A DNA stretch of 64,000 nucleotides from Methyloterricola oryzae. GTDB taxonomy: Bacteria > Pseudomonadota > Gammaproteobacteria > Methylococcales > Methylococcaceae. Shown here in pieces: positions 13,512 through 21,854 of the stretch (positions are counted from its first letter, which is position 1; each line of letters begins with the position of its first letter). The stretch lies in contig NZ_JYNS01000005.1 of NCBI RefSeq assembly GCF_000934725.1, positions 62,001-126,000 of the forward strand, given 5' to 3'. A model generated the notes under the pieces. The model searched no databases, had not been told where the DNA came from, and saw only the letters and a program-made list of their open reading frames with translations. Position numbers and translations under genes: made by a program.

Positions 13512-13860
13512 CGTTGACTCAGGCTCGAATGGCGGTCGGACCACGTGTGGCGCCAGTGGCTGCGCGTGCTCGCGGGCACGAGAGGCGAGCAAACCGTGGA
13601 ATGGTATTCCGGCCTTTCGAATATCGAAAGACGTGGCCTCGACTTACACGCACAGCTGGACGAGAAAATGCCAGTGGCTCATCAATTGATTGAAGCGCTG
13701 CAGATCGCGCGCCGCGGGGACTTTTTAGCCCGGCCCTTAGTGGCCGGGTTAATGCGGGGCACGGATGCCCCGTCGGCCCGAAATACCATGAGGGTATTTT
13801 GGGCCTAATCAATAACAGATTCACCAAGCTAGAATGGGGCTCCCACGTTAAGGAGTCTCC
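13512..13860. other. Intergenic region between divergent pfkB-type kinase and ABC transporter
   Basis: 349 bases with no convincing gene. An open frame at 13545-13808 has no recognisable product and overlaps the hairpins, so it was not called. The notable content is the cluster of three consecutive hairpins at 13727-13805, listed separately. An AAGGAG ribosome-binding site lies at the end, just before the transporter ATG. Confidence 0.6.
13727..13805 (+). repeat. Three tandem stem-loops upstream of the ABC transporter
   Basis: Hairpin 1 pairs 13727-13735 with 13742-13750 (core CCCGGCC/GGCCGGG, loop CTTAGT). Hairpin 2 pairs 13754-13761 with 13766-13773 (GCGGGGCA/TGCCCCGT, loop CGGA). Hairpin 3 pairs 13775-13787 with 13793-13805, a 13-bp stem with one G-T wobble and loop ATGAG. 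They are separated by only 1-3 bases and end 55 bases before the transporter start. None is followed by a T run. Hairpin 2 displays GGA in its loop within CACGGATG, like CsrA/RsmA targets. Confidence 0.7.
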
Positions 13861-15552
13861 ATGGCAACGAGAACCAGGCAAACCTTTCAACTCGCCATCC
13901 CATTCTGGTTTCACTCGCCTGACCGCCGGTCGGCATGGCTGCTGTTGCTGGTGCTGGTGGTACTGATATCGGCCGTAACAGGACTGGTCGCCTGGGAGAC
14001 CCAACTCCAAAAGGGCTTTTACGACGCCCTCCAGGACCATAACGCGCCTGCCTTCTGGCATAGCATGGGCATGCTGTTTTTCTCCATCGTGCTGATCGTC
14101 GCAGTCATGGTATTGCGCAGCTATCTGGAGCAGGCCTTGCAGATCAAATGGCGCAAGCACCTCACCGACGACCTGGTGGGCCGCTGGCTGCGTGGCCAGA
14201 CCTTCTATCGCATCGAGCGCGACAATCTGGTGGATAACCCCGATCAGCGCGTGACCCAGGACATTACTGAGTACGGGCGCTTGATGATCAGCTTGTCCCT
14301 GGACTTCCTGACCAATCTGGGAACCTTGGGCTCCATGGGCTGGATTCTCTGGCAAAGCGCCGGCTCCGTGAGCTTCTTGCTGGACGGGAGCGCCTTCACC
14401 ATCCCCGGCTATATGTTCTGGGTCGCCCTCGTCTGGGGTATCCTGCAGACGGGGGTGACCCACCTGGCGGGCCACAAGCTGTCCGGCGTGACCGTGGAGC
14501 AGCACAAGGTGGAGGCCGATTTCCGCTTCGCCCTGGCGAAGGTGCGCGATGCATCGGAACAAATTGCGCTTTATCGCGGCGAATCCGTGGAGCAGCAGCG
14601 GCTGTGGCGCTTGTTCGACGAAATACGGCGCAACTGGTTCGATCTCATGCGCTTCCATGTGTTTCTGAACATGGCCAGCGGCGGTTTCAGCATCATCTCG
14701 GTGCTGGTGCCCGTCCTGGCCCTGGCGCCCAAGGTCCTGTCGGGGGAAACCTCCATCGGCACCCTGAGTCAGGATATTGCCGCGTTCTCCGCGACGGCCG
14801 GGGCCATCGCCTGGTTCGCACGCTCCTATAGCGAACTGTTCAATCTGTCGGCGGTGGTGCAACGACTCACGGGCATGAACGCAGCCATCGACACGCCATT
14901 GCCTTTGGGCATCCGTGCGGAACTGGAGGCAGGGATCAGCGCCGTCCAGGGCGAGGACGTGGCGCTCAGCCTTCCGGACGGAAAGGCCCTCGCGGCAGTG
15001 GGCGACTTGAATTTTGCACCGGGCGAGCGCTGGCTGATCCGTGGCCCCTCGGGTTGCGGCAAGAGCACGCTCCTGCGCGCCATCGCGGGCTTGTGGCCTT
15101 TCGGTCGGGGAAAAATCAGCATCCCGAAGCGGGCCAGGCTCATGTTCATGCCACAGAAGAACTACCTTCCCGATGGTCCCCTGAAGGAAGCACTGACCTA
15201 CCCGGCCCCTGCGGATGCCGTGGACGACGCTACCTGCGCCCGAGTGCTGGACTCCTGCAAACTGCCCCATTTGAAAGACAAGCTGCAGGAATCGGCGCGC
15301 TGGGCACAGCGGCTTTCGCCGGGTGAGCAGCAGCGCCTGGCCTTCGCGCGCGCCCTGCTATACAAACCGGACATCCTGTTCATGGACGAATCAAGCAGCG
15401 CCTTGGACAACGCCACCGAGGCCCATCTGTACCAACTCGTCATGGATAGCTTGCCGCGCTGCACCGTGGTCAGCGTGGCACATCGCACCACGCTGGAAGC
15501 CTACCACGACCGGCAGCTGACTTTGGGCGGCGACCTGGCCATCGTTTCCTGA
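13861..15552 (+). CDS. SbmA/BacA-like ABC transporter, fused permease and ATPase
   Basis: 563 residues. The N-terminal half has about six membrane helices and the family segments WRKHLTDDLVGRWLRGQTFY and NPDQRVTQDI, typical of the SbmA/BacA/YddA and ABCD group. The C-terminal ATPase is intact: Walker A GPSGCGKST, signature LSPGEQQRL, Walker B ILFMDESSSALD and a switch His in SVAHR. Family members import peptides, cobalamin or long-chain acyl-CoA, so the substrate is open. It is preceded by an AAGGAG site and by the hairpin cluster at 13727-13805. Confidence 0.88.
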   Translation: MATRTRQTFQLAIPFWFHSPDRRSAWLLLLVLVVLISAVTGLVAWETQLQKGFYDALQDHNAPAFWHSMGMLFFSIVLIVAVMVLRSYLEQALQIKWRKHLTDDLVGRWLRGQTFYRIERDNLVDNPDQRVTQDITEYGRLMISLSLDFLTNLGTLGSMGWILWQSAGSVSFLLDGSAFTIPGYMFWVALVWGILQTGVTHLAGHKLSGVTVEQHKVEADFRFALAKVRDASEQIALYRGESVEQQRLWRLFDEIRRNWFDLMRFHVFLNMASGGFSIISVLVPVLALAPKVLSGETSIGTLSQDIAAFSATAGAIAWFARSYSELFNLSAVVQRLTGMNAAIDTPLPLGIRAELEAGISAVQGEDVALSLPDGKALAAVGDLNFAPGERWLIRGPSGCGKSTLLRAIAGLWPFGRGKISIPKRARLMFMPQKNYLPDGPLKEALTYPAPADAVDDATCARVLDSCKLPHLKDKLQESARWAQRLSPGEQQRLAFARALLYKPDILFMDESSSALDNATEAHLYQLVMDSLPRCTVVSVAHRTTLEAYHDRQLTLGGDLAIVS

Positions 15553-15601
15553 GTCTTTATGCGATGGCTTCGGCCTGATTCAAGGGCCGGCTCTGGCTTG
15601 T

Positions 15602-16267
15602 TCAGCCGGGCTGTGGGTTGCTGGCCAATGCGGCCGACAACCATTGGCCGATGTCGTCGATTTCCTGCCCGCACACGGCGTGGGGCATGGGATAGGCGTG
15701 CCAGGACGGCTGGTAGCCTTTTTCCACCAGAAGGTCGCGGCTGCGCTCGCCCAGGGCGTAGGGCACCATGGTGTCCTGGGTGCCGTGGGCGATGAACAGG
15801 GGAAGTGCGTCCTGCGCATCCGGCAGATGCTGGGGCAGGGCCACGTAGGAAGAGAGCACCAGCGCGCCGCCGACGGCAGGGCGGCGTTTGGTCGCCAGGC
15901 CCAGGGCGATGACACCGCCCTGGGAAAAGCCCGCCAGGATGATACGCCCGCTCGGCACGCCTTTGGCGATTTCCGCTTCCAGCAGTTCTTCCACCTGCCG
16001 TTCCGACTCCAATATGCCTTTCTCGTCCACGGTGCCGTCCAGCGCCGGGGATGCGATGTCATACCAGGCGCGCATTACGAAACCGCCATTGATGGTGATC
16101 GGCCGGTGGGGCGCATGGGGAAACACGAAGCGCACGCCGTGGTCCGGCGGCAGGTCGAGTTCATGGACGATGGGCTCGAAATCGTGGCCGTCCGCGCCCA
16201 GGCCATGCAGCCAGATGACCACGGCCGTGACCGGCCCCTTGGGATTGATTTCAACGGTGGGAAGCAT
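15602..16267 (-). CDS. Carboxylesterase/phospholipase family alpha/beta hydrolase
   Basis: 221 residues of the small carboxylesterase (EstB/YpfH, acyl-protein thioesterase) type. The oxyanion region reads VIWLHGLGADGHDF and the nucleophile elbow is GFSQGG. A catalytic Asp in HGTQDTMVP and a late His in YPMPHAVC complete the triad. The start at 16267 (LPTVEINPKGPVTA) matches the normal N-terminus of the family; the frame extends to 16327 without domain support. It is convergent with the ABC transporter. The natural substrate is unknown. Confidence 0.88.
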   Translation of the reverse strand: MLPTVEINPKGPVTAVVIWLHGLGADGHDFEPIVHELDLPPDHGVRFVFPHAPHRPITINGGFVMRAWYDIASPALDGTVDEKGILESERQVEELLEAEIAKGVPSGRIILAGFSQGGVIALGLATKRRPAVGGALVLSSYVALPQHLPDAQDALPLFIAHGTQDTMVPYALGERSRDLLVEKGYQPSWHAYPMPHAVCGQEIDDIGQWLSAALASNPQPG

Positions 16268-16397
16268 GTCGATGGGGATGCCTGTAGTGGGGAGGCTCCA
16301 TCTTATCAATCGTCCTCTCGGTTTCAAAAAAGTGCGTTGGCATCAAAGGCGGGTGCCGTCCGCCGCTATAGGGAAAAACACTCGCGGAGTCCCGGCC

Positions 16398-17456
16398 ATG
16401 AAAATCGAAAATGCCAAGCTGAACCTGGCGGCCCAGCATATCGCGCAAACCCGTATCACGGAGCAATCCAGCCTCAAGACCTGGGTGGGCGAAAGGCGCC
16501 CTGATTTCGAAGGCCGGTCTGCGCGCCAGGGCATGCGGCAGGATCTGTTGACCCTATCGCCTCAAGTACGTGACGCCGCGCCGACGCGCCAGTGTGCAAA
16601 GCTCGACGATGGCTGCGAGATGGACACGGTGGATTCCCTCAAGGCCACCATCGTCAAGATGATGGTGAAGGCCTTGACCGGTCGGGACTTCGAGATCTTC
16701 GATCCGTCGGAACTGGCCAAAGCCATGAGCGGCGGCGAGGTGCCGGTGCCGGAGGACGTTCCGCAAAGCCAGCCCGCTCCCAGTGCTGGCTGGGGTCTTG
16801 AATATGATTATTCCGCCAGCCACTACGAGTACGAGTCCCTGTCGTTTTCGGCCGAGGGCGTCATCAACACCGACGATGGCCAGGCCATCAATTTCTCGGT
16901 GTCATTGAACATGACCCGCGAGTTCTACTCCGAACAACGGGTGCAGGTGCGGGCAGGCGACGCCAAGGCGATCGATCCACTGGTTCTGAATTTTGGCGGA
17001 AAAGCCGCGGAATTGACCGAGACCCGCTTCAACTTCGATCTGGATACCGACGGACGCCTGGACCAGATCGCCTGGCTCGGTCCCCAGAGCGCTTTTCTGG
17101 CCCTGGACCGCAATGGCGATGGCGCGGTCAACGACGGCAGCGAGCTGTTTGGCCCACGGACCGGCAATGGTTTCGCCGAACTGGCCGCGTGGGACGAGGA
17201 CGGTAACCAATTCATCGACGCCGGTGACAGCATCTATGACCGGCTGCGCCTGTGGATGCGTGGCGAGGACGGCAGTCAGCAACTGCTGGCGCTCGGCCAG
17301 AAAGGGGTGGGCGCCATCTATGTGGGCCACCTGGCAGCGCCTTTCGCCGTGAAGGATGCGCAGAACGCGCTGTTGGCGAATGCGGTTTCCGCGGGCTTTT
17401 TTCTGTCCGAATCGGGAGAGGCTGGAACCGTCCAGCAGTTGGACTTCACTGCTTGA
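16398..17456 (+). CDS. EF-hand-like calcium-binding protein of unknown function
   Basis: 352 residues with no signal peptide or membrane segment. Two consecutive Asp-rich loops, DRNGDGAVNDGSELFG (about residue 237) and DEDGNQFIDAGDSIYDRL (about residue 267), look like EF-hand/dockerin-type calcium sites. A preceding DLDTDGRLDQIAWLG stretch is a third acidic loop. Such proteins recur in Proteobacteria, but their role is not established. The start at 16398 is chosen because the upstream in-frame sequence is antisense to the esterase gene. Confidence 0.7.
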   Translation: MKIENAKLNLAAQHIAQTRITEQSSLKTWVGERRPDFEGRSARQGMRQDLLTLSPQVRDAAPTRQCAKLDDGCEMDTVDSLKATIVKMMVKALTGRDFEIFDPSELAKAMSGGEVPVPEDVPQSQPAPSAGWGLEYDYSASHYEYESLSFSAEGVINTDDGQAINFSVSLNMTREFYSEQRVQVRAGDAKAIDPLVLNFGGKAAELTETRFNFDLDTDGRLDQIAWLGPQSAFLALDRNGDGAVNDGSELFGPRTGNGFAELAAWDEDGNQFIDAGDSIYDRLRLWMRGEDGSQQLLALGQKGVGAIYVGHLAAPFAVKDAQNALLANAVSAGFFLSESGEAGTVQQLDFTA

Positions 17457-17535
17457 TGAGCGCTTGTATTCGAGGAGTCGGCGCGTGCGTTGCGCTTGCA
17501 CATCGCGATTGCTCCCCCGAAATCATCAACTTTGA

Positions 17536-18036
17536 TCATTCAGGCGCTTTACCGAAGCGCCCGAAATCCGACAATTCCATGAGATCACAGAGGTCGGCGC
17601 CGGCCAGGCCGAAGGCATAGCCCAAAACGCCGCTGCCGATGATGATCTTGTCGAAATCCCGAAGCGATTCATCCGCCAGCACCTGAATCGCTTCGGGGAG
17701 CGCCAGCGGCGGCACCGCGCCGATGACGCTTCCCGTCTGCTCTGCCACTTCCGGAGGTTCCGCCAGGGTCAAGCGCCGCTCGTTCAGGTGCTTGCGCAGC
17801 ACGCCCCAGTCCGCCTTGTTCAAGCCGGCGATGGCCAGCAGCACATAGCGCCGGGCATCGGTGCGAAACAGGATGCTGCGCACCACGGAACCGGGCCGAT
17901 AACCGTGTTCGTCCAAAATTTCCTCCAGCGCCCGGATCGGCTTCTTGTCCGGGGACAGGGGAATCACGATCTGTTCAAAGGAAATACCGCGGCTTTGCAA
18001 CAGTTCGGCGACGGGTGATTGGACGGTTTCGCTCAT
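17536..18036 (-). CDS. YbaK/ProX-family aminoacyl-tRNA deacylase
   Basis: 166 residues of the YbaK/EbsC/ProXp fold, proteins that hydrolyse mischarged aminoacyl-tRNA in trans. The N-terminal VAELLQSRGISFEQIVIPLS, the central VVRSILFRTDARRYVLLAIAG and the late GSVIGAVPPLALP follow the family pattern, including the GxxxPxG-like turn. Which mischarged tRNA is edited cannot be inferred. An AGGAGA ribosome-binding site fixes the start. It is convergent with the EF-hand-like gene. Confidence 0.85.
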   Translation of the reverse strand: MSETVQSPVAELLQSRGISFEQIVIPLSPDKKPIRALEEILDEHGYRPGSVVRSILFRTDARRYVLLAIAGLNKADWGVLRKHLNERRLTLAEPPEVAEQTGSVIGAVPPLALPEAIQVLADESLRDFDKIIIGSGVLGYAFGLAGADLCDLMELSDFGRFGKAPE

Positions 18037-18185
18037 GTCGTCTCTCCTGGGTCGGTCAGCACAAGGTCAAGCCGGTCTGCGACAGGGTGAATACTCGGTT
18101 TACCGGGGCCTAAGGTCCAGCGCGCCGGCGTCGGCGTATAGTATCGGCAGCGCAACAATCCAGGTTCAACCCTACACCGCTCGCC

Positions 18186-18446
18186 ATGCAGACAGCCAGA
18201 CACAGAATCATCTTATCAAGCGGACGGGAGATACATTGTCTCGGTCCGAATATCGGCATCAGCCTGGTCGCCTCGGGTGGCGGCTGGCGCATCACCACCG
18301 GGTATGACGACGTGATTCACACCCAGGCCGACGGCTCCTGGCACGACGACGCGCTGTCCCACGCCGAAGCCAGGGAAATCGCGGAGCACATGATCCGGGT
18401 CTGGACCGAATACCGGGAGGGTCTTCCCGGTAGCGACTCCATTTGA
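18186..18446 (+). CDS. Small hypothetical protein
   Basis: 86 residues, no signal peptide, no recognised family. The composition looks protein-like (HCLGPNIGISLVASGGGWRI in the middle, and an acidic amphipathic end AREIAEHMIRVWTEYREGL). No clear ribosome-binding site precedes the ATG, although a TATAGT hexamer lies about 45 bases upstream. It sits between the deacylase gene and the cyclase-family gene with no overlap. Coding status is probable rather than certain. Confidence 0.5.
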   Translation: MQTARHRIILSSGREIHCLGPNIGISLVASGGGWRITTGYDDVIHTQADGSWHDDALSHAEAREIAEHMIRVWTEYREGLPGSDSI

Positions 18447-18465
18447 AGCGCCGCTGCGGATAGAG

Positions 18466-19338
18466 TCATCTTCGCACCCGCACGCCTGAGTCGGGATCCC
18501 ATCTCAGCGGCTTTTCCAGTTTTGGCAGCGGGGCGCCGGGCTCTTCCCGGATGGTGAGGCCATGGGCCGAGTCCTCGGGGCAGATGGCGATGTAGCGGGC
18601 GTAGCCGCCCAACCCGCCCTTGAATTTCGCATAGCCGATGCTGACGAGGCAGCCGGTCTCCGGCACCTGGTCCAGGTGGGCCACGCCTTCGGCCTGGGCG
18701 TAGCCTTGGTGCATCAGCCAATGCTCCCCTTCCAGCGTGGGTGTGCTGTCGGTATCCAGGGGCTCATGGCCATGCATCAGGATGTGCCGCTGCGTGTGCA
18801 GCCACTGCAGGGCCGCGAGGGATACGCCGGGAAAGCGGGTTTGCGCCGCCAGACGCGGATAGGGCCAGGCCTTGGACCAATCGCTGCGAACCATAACCAC
18901 GGCACCTTCCGGAATGCGTCCGTGCCTCGCCTCGAAGGTGGCGGGTAACTCGTCGATGGCCGGAAATTCGGGCGCCCAGTGCGCGGGAGGATCGAGTTGG
19001 GTGCCCAGTTGATCGGTACTCAGATCGTAGTGGGTCGCCTCGAAGCCGTCGCTTCCATAGCGATATGGGCGGCCGGTCGCGGGGTCGCTGGCCGGTCCGA
19101 ACCGGGATGGGCCGAAACCCTTCCAGACCGGCATGGAAGGCGTCATGGCGTGGGTTAGATCAATATAGCGAGCATATTTCAAAGCACCCTCATAGACCGG
19201 CCACAGTCCGTCACCGCGCTCCCGCACGGGCTGCGGGCCGCAGGCGCTCAAGATCAACATCAGCGCGGCGGAAGGTATCCGGTAGCGCCTCAATAGGTTT
19301 GGCTGGCGTGAATACTTCACACGGACTTGGTTAATCAT
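18466..19338 (-). CDS. Cyclase/kynurenine-formamidase-family lipoprotein
   Basis: 290 residues. A lipoprotein signal ends in LMLILSAC, so Cys33 would be lipidated. The body matches the cyclase family (PF04199): IDLTHAMTPSMPVWKG, then the metal-binding region at residues 110-120, and a late SIGYAKFKGGLGGYAR. In KynB-type enzymes that region reads HxGTHxDxxxH; here both first histidines are glutamine (Q110, Q114), while D116 and H120 remain. It may be a subfamily with a different metal site. The substrate is unknown and no pathway gene adjoins it. Confidence 0.82.
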   Translation of the reverse strand: MINQVRVKYSRQPNLLRRYRIPSAALMLILSACGPQPVRERGDGLWPVYEGALKYARYIDLTHAMTPSMPVWKGFGPSRFGPASDPATGRPYRYGSDGFEATHYDLSTDQLGTQLDPPAHWAPEFPAIDELPATFEARHGRIPEGAVVMVRSDWSKAWPYPRLAAQTRFPGVSLAALQWLHTQRHILMHGHEPLDTDSTPTLEGEHWLMHQGYAQAEGVAHLDQVPETGCLVSIGYAKFKGGLGGYARYIAICPEDSAHGLTIREEPGAPLPKLEKPLRWDPDSGVRVRR

Positions 19339-19469
19339 GAACTGAATTGAGGTGCTTAATCACCGAGTATAGAGTCCAACCCCGAGCGATCATGATCCGG
19401 ATGCCCAGGGGCATCCATTCGGGGCTAAAGCGCTTGTCACACACATACAATGGAAGAAGGAGTGGACTC

Positions 19470-19742
19470 ATGCCAATTCAAACCGTTCATGCTGTTTTCG
19501 CCGCTGCCGCGCTCATTCTGGTTGTTTTGCCCCTGAGCCCGGTTCACGCCATGGGCCGGTCCAGTGTTCAGCCGAAATCGGACACTAGTGCTTCGCCTGC
19601 CTACACCAATCAGGGCGCCCGCGGCAGCATCGCGAGGTCGCCGACGGGGGCCACGCCCGCCGAGGTGGCGGACCTGCGCAAGCAGATCGCGGACCTGCAG
19701 ATGCAACTGGCTTCCGTCAAGGAACGAATTCCCGCAGAATAA
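19470..19742 (+). CDS. Small exported protein with C-terminal coiled coil
   Basis: 90 residues: a signal peptide (AVFAAAALILVVLPLSPVHA), a Ser/Gly/Thr-rich linker, and a short heptad stretch (VADLRKQIADLQMQLASVKE) that should form a coiled coil. The ATG at 19470 is chosen because a GAAGAAGGAG ribosome-binding site lies upstream. It is followed immediately by a rho-independent terminator, so it is a monocistronic unit. No family was recognised. Confidence 0.65.
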   Translation: MPIQTVHAVFAAAALILVVLPLSPVHAMGRSSVQPKSDTSASPAYTNQGARGSIARSPTGATPAEVADLRKQIADLQMQLASVKERIPAE

Positions 19743-19768
19743 GGTCCCTTGGGGCCGCAGACGGTCGA

Positions 19769-19797
19769 GGGGCGGCTCCAAGGGCCGCCCCGTTTTT
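19769..19797 (+). terminator. Rho-independent terminator
   Basis: A perfect 8-bp GC stem (GGGGCGGC at 19769-19776 with GCCGCCCC at 19784-19791) and a seven-base loop are followed by G and five T residues. It ends the small exported-protein gene, 27 bases after its stop. Confidence 0.88.
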
Positions 19798-19874
19798 GTC
19801 CGGGGCCATGGAATCGACGACTGTTTGCATCTTCGACCGCGCCCGGCGAGACACTACCACGAGGAGACAGTGCC

Positions 19875-20123
19875 ATGAAATGTCGCTTGTTCGTTATTGC
19901 CATGCTGACGTTCGCGTCCACAGCAGGTTTCGCCCTCGGGATGGGGGGCATGGATCCAGCGGAAATGCAGGCGCTCCGCACCTACTGCAAGGCTGATGTG
20001 GAGCGGCTTTGTGCGAACGTGCAGCCGGGAGAAGGCAGGATCAAGGCTTGCCTCATGGCGAACAAGGAGCAGATGAGCGTGGGCTGCGCCCAGGCCCTGC
20101 AGAAACTGAAGCAGTCCAAATAG
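19875..20123 (+). CDS. Small secreted cysteine-rich protein (Cys_rich_FGFR-like)
   Basis: 82 residues with a signal peptide (LFVIAMLTFASTAGFALG) and one cysteine-rich repeat, YCKADVERLCANV...IKACLMANKEQMSVGC. The four cysteines are spaced 7, 12 and 11 residues apart, matching the repeat of Golgi apparatus protein 1/FGFR-binding proteins that also occurs singly in proteobacterial periplasmic proteins. The function is unknown. The start at 19875 follows a GAGGAGA ribosome-binding site. Confidence 0.75.
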   Translation: MKCRLFVIAMLTFASTAGFALGMGGMDPAEMQALRTYCKADVERLCANVQPGEGRIKACLMANKEQMSVGCAQALQKLKQSK

Positions 20124-20239
20124 TCGCTGCCGGCCTCGGCAGCCTGAGGGTTTCAGTGCGGGTCCCTGGAATCAAGGCGGTTCCTGGATCGGGTAGCGGC
20201 TGATCCGGCACTCCTCGGGCAAACCGACAAAGCCCAAGC

Positions 20240-21049
20240 ATGGCGTCCACCCAAGCGCATTACGCTCTCATCACCGGCGCGAGCCGCGGGATCGGCGCGG
20301 CGTTTGCAAAGCGTCTGGCCTCCGAGCATCAGCCCCTGATCCTCGTCGCCCGGGACAGGGAAAGCTTGGAGACACTCAAGGATGAACTGAGCCGGCACTA
20401 CGGGATTCCGGTCCATGTGCTGGTTGCCGACCTCACCCAAGCCGGGGCGGCGAGGGAAATCCATGCTGCGTGCAAGAGCCATGGCTGGCCGGTGGCCTTG
20501 CTGGTGAACAATGCCGGCATGGGCCGATTCGGTGATTTGCTCGGACATCCGCTGGAAGACTACCGCGGGATGATCAGCCTCAATGTCCAGGCACCGGTGG
20601 AACTGACCCACCTGTTTCTTGCCGATATGCGCGATGCGGGGCAGGGCGAAATCATCAATGTCGTGTCCATGGCGGCGTTTCAGCCGACGCCTTATCTCGC
20701 GGTCTACGGCGCCAGCAAGGCGTTTCTGCTGTCCTTCTCCGAGGCGGTCGCGGCGGAGTGTTTCGGCACGCCTATCCGCATTCTGGCGCTGTGTCCCGGC
20801 GCGACCCGCACGCACTTCTTCCAGGCCGCGGGTCTGAGCAATGCGGCGATTCTCGAAACTTCAACCATGCAGACCGCCGAGGCGGTGGTCGATGCGGCCC
20901 TCTGTGCCTTGAGGAGCGGCAAAATTCGCTGCGTGCCCGGCCGGCTCAACCGCCTGATGGCGGTGATGGGCCGGCTCGGTGGCGGACGCTTGAAGTTGTG
21001 GCTGACAGCCCGTGCCATCAAACGAAGTTTCGGTCTGGGCGAGCGCTAG
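20240..21049 (+). CDS. Short-chain dehydrogenase/reductase (classical SDR)
   Basis: 269 residues with a full classical SDR set: cofactor loop TGASRGIG at about residue 13, NNAG near residue 90, catalytic Ser in NVVSMAA, and YGASK with the active-site Tyr and Lys. The sequence is of the DltE/YqjQ-like group that acts on lipids, steroids or other hydrophobic alcohols, but the substrate cannot be given. It is convergent with the Rieske gene. Confidence 0.9.
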   Translation: MASTQAHYALITGASRGIGAAFAKRLASEHQPLILVARDRESLETLKDELSRHYGIPVHVLVADLTQAGAAREIHAACKSHGWPVALLVNNAGMGRFGDLLGHPLEDYRGMISLNVQAPVELTHLFLADMRDAGQGEIINVVSMAAFQPTPYLAVYGASKAFLLSFSEAVAAECFGTPIRILALCPGATRTHFFQAAGLSNAAILETSTMQTAEAVVDAALCALRSGKIRCVPGRLNRLMAVMGRLGGGRLKLWLTARAIKRSFGLGER

Positions 21050-21054
21050 CCCCC

Positions 21055-21078
21055 CGGGCGCCTGACATCAAGCGCCCG
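21055..21078. terminator. Hairpin between convergent SDR and Rieske genes
   Basis: CGGGCGC (21055-21061) pairs perfectly with GCGCCCG (21072-21078) around a ten-base loop, five bases after the SDR stop and just before the convergent Rieske stop. There is no T tract, so termination is only a possibility. Confidence 0.35.
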
Positions 21079-21086
21079 CCGAGCTA

Positions 21087-21482
21087 TCAGCCCGCGTCCA
21101 GATCCAGTCCGTCCTCGTCGGCGAGGTCGATACCGGTCACGCAGACATCGCCATCGTCGATCACCAGCATCACGGGCTTGAGGCTCTGACCCTGGCAGGG
21201 CCCGATGAAGCAGCGCCCCGTGTCGATATCGAATTGCGCGCGGTGTCGCCCGCAGGTTAGGAAGTTTCTGTCCTCATCCATGAATTCTCCCGGCGTGACA
21301 TCCAGCCGGTTGCCGGTATGGGGGCAGGCATTCTCGAATCCGAAGAACCGGCTGCCCTTGCGGGTGATCAGGATGTGCCACGGCTTGGATTCGCCGGTTT
21401 CCGTGCGTATCGCCAGGCAGAATCCATGGCCCTGCTCTTCCTCGATTTCGTTGGTACGGCAAATTGCAAACAGCTCGCTCAT
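21087..21482 (-). CDS. Rieske [2Fe-2S] domain protein
   Basis: 131 residues: a single Rieske fold. The ligand motifs are CPHTGNRLD (about residue 53) and CGRHRAQFD (about residue 77), giving the CxH and CxxH pairs of the cluster. There is no membrane anchor, so it is a soluble ferredoxin-like electron carrier or a small subunit. No oxygenase is adjacent, so its partner is unknown. Confidence 0.88.
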   Translation of the reverse strand: MSELFAICRTNEIEEEQGHGFCLAIRTETGESKPWHILITRKGSRFFGFENACPHTGNRLDVTPGEFMDEDRNFLTCGRHRAQFDIDTGRCFIGPCQGQSLKPVMLVIDDGDVCVTGIDLADEDGLDLDAG

Positions 21483-21854
21483 AAGGGGTCGTCCAGGTTT
21501 GGAGGGTCAATTCGAACGCGCGTGGCGCCGCTTAAGGGCTTGAAGCAATTCCGGTACCAGCCGAAACTTCTGCCCCGAGCACCCACTTTTCCCTTATCTG
21601 GCGGCGAATTACCCGAACTCTTCCGGAAGGCTGCGAGGGGAAAGCGAGCGAAAGCCGACAATCTTTGTCGCGAAGCCTTCAAGCAGTGAGGTAGGGCGGG
21701 ACGTATGCCGAGGGGCAACCCAAGCCGGCAGGATTTCTGCGCGCGCGGGTAAACAGTCTGGCAGCGCGCAAGGGCACGGAACTTTGGTAACCTAACTGGC
21801 CTAAGTCCTCGCCGAACCCAGATTGCTCGCGTCATTCGCCAGCCCGGAAATCCC
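21483..21854. other. Intergenic region between Rieske gene and selO
   Basis: 372 bases between divergently oriented genes. It must hold the promoters of both, but no convincing -35/-10 pair was found. There is no strong hairpin and no open frame with a recognisable product. Confidence 0.5.

Noticed and set aside
13519..15270. 583-residue minus-strand frame opposite the SbmA-like transporter
   Set aside because: Low-complexity Gln/His-rich antisense translation with no motif; the plus-strand product is a clear ABC transporter.
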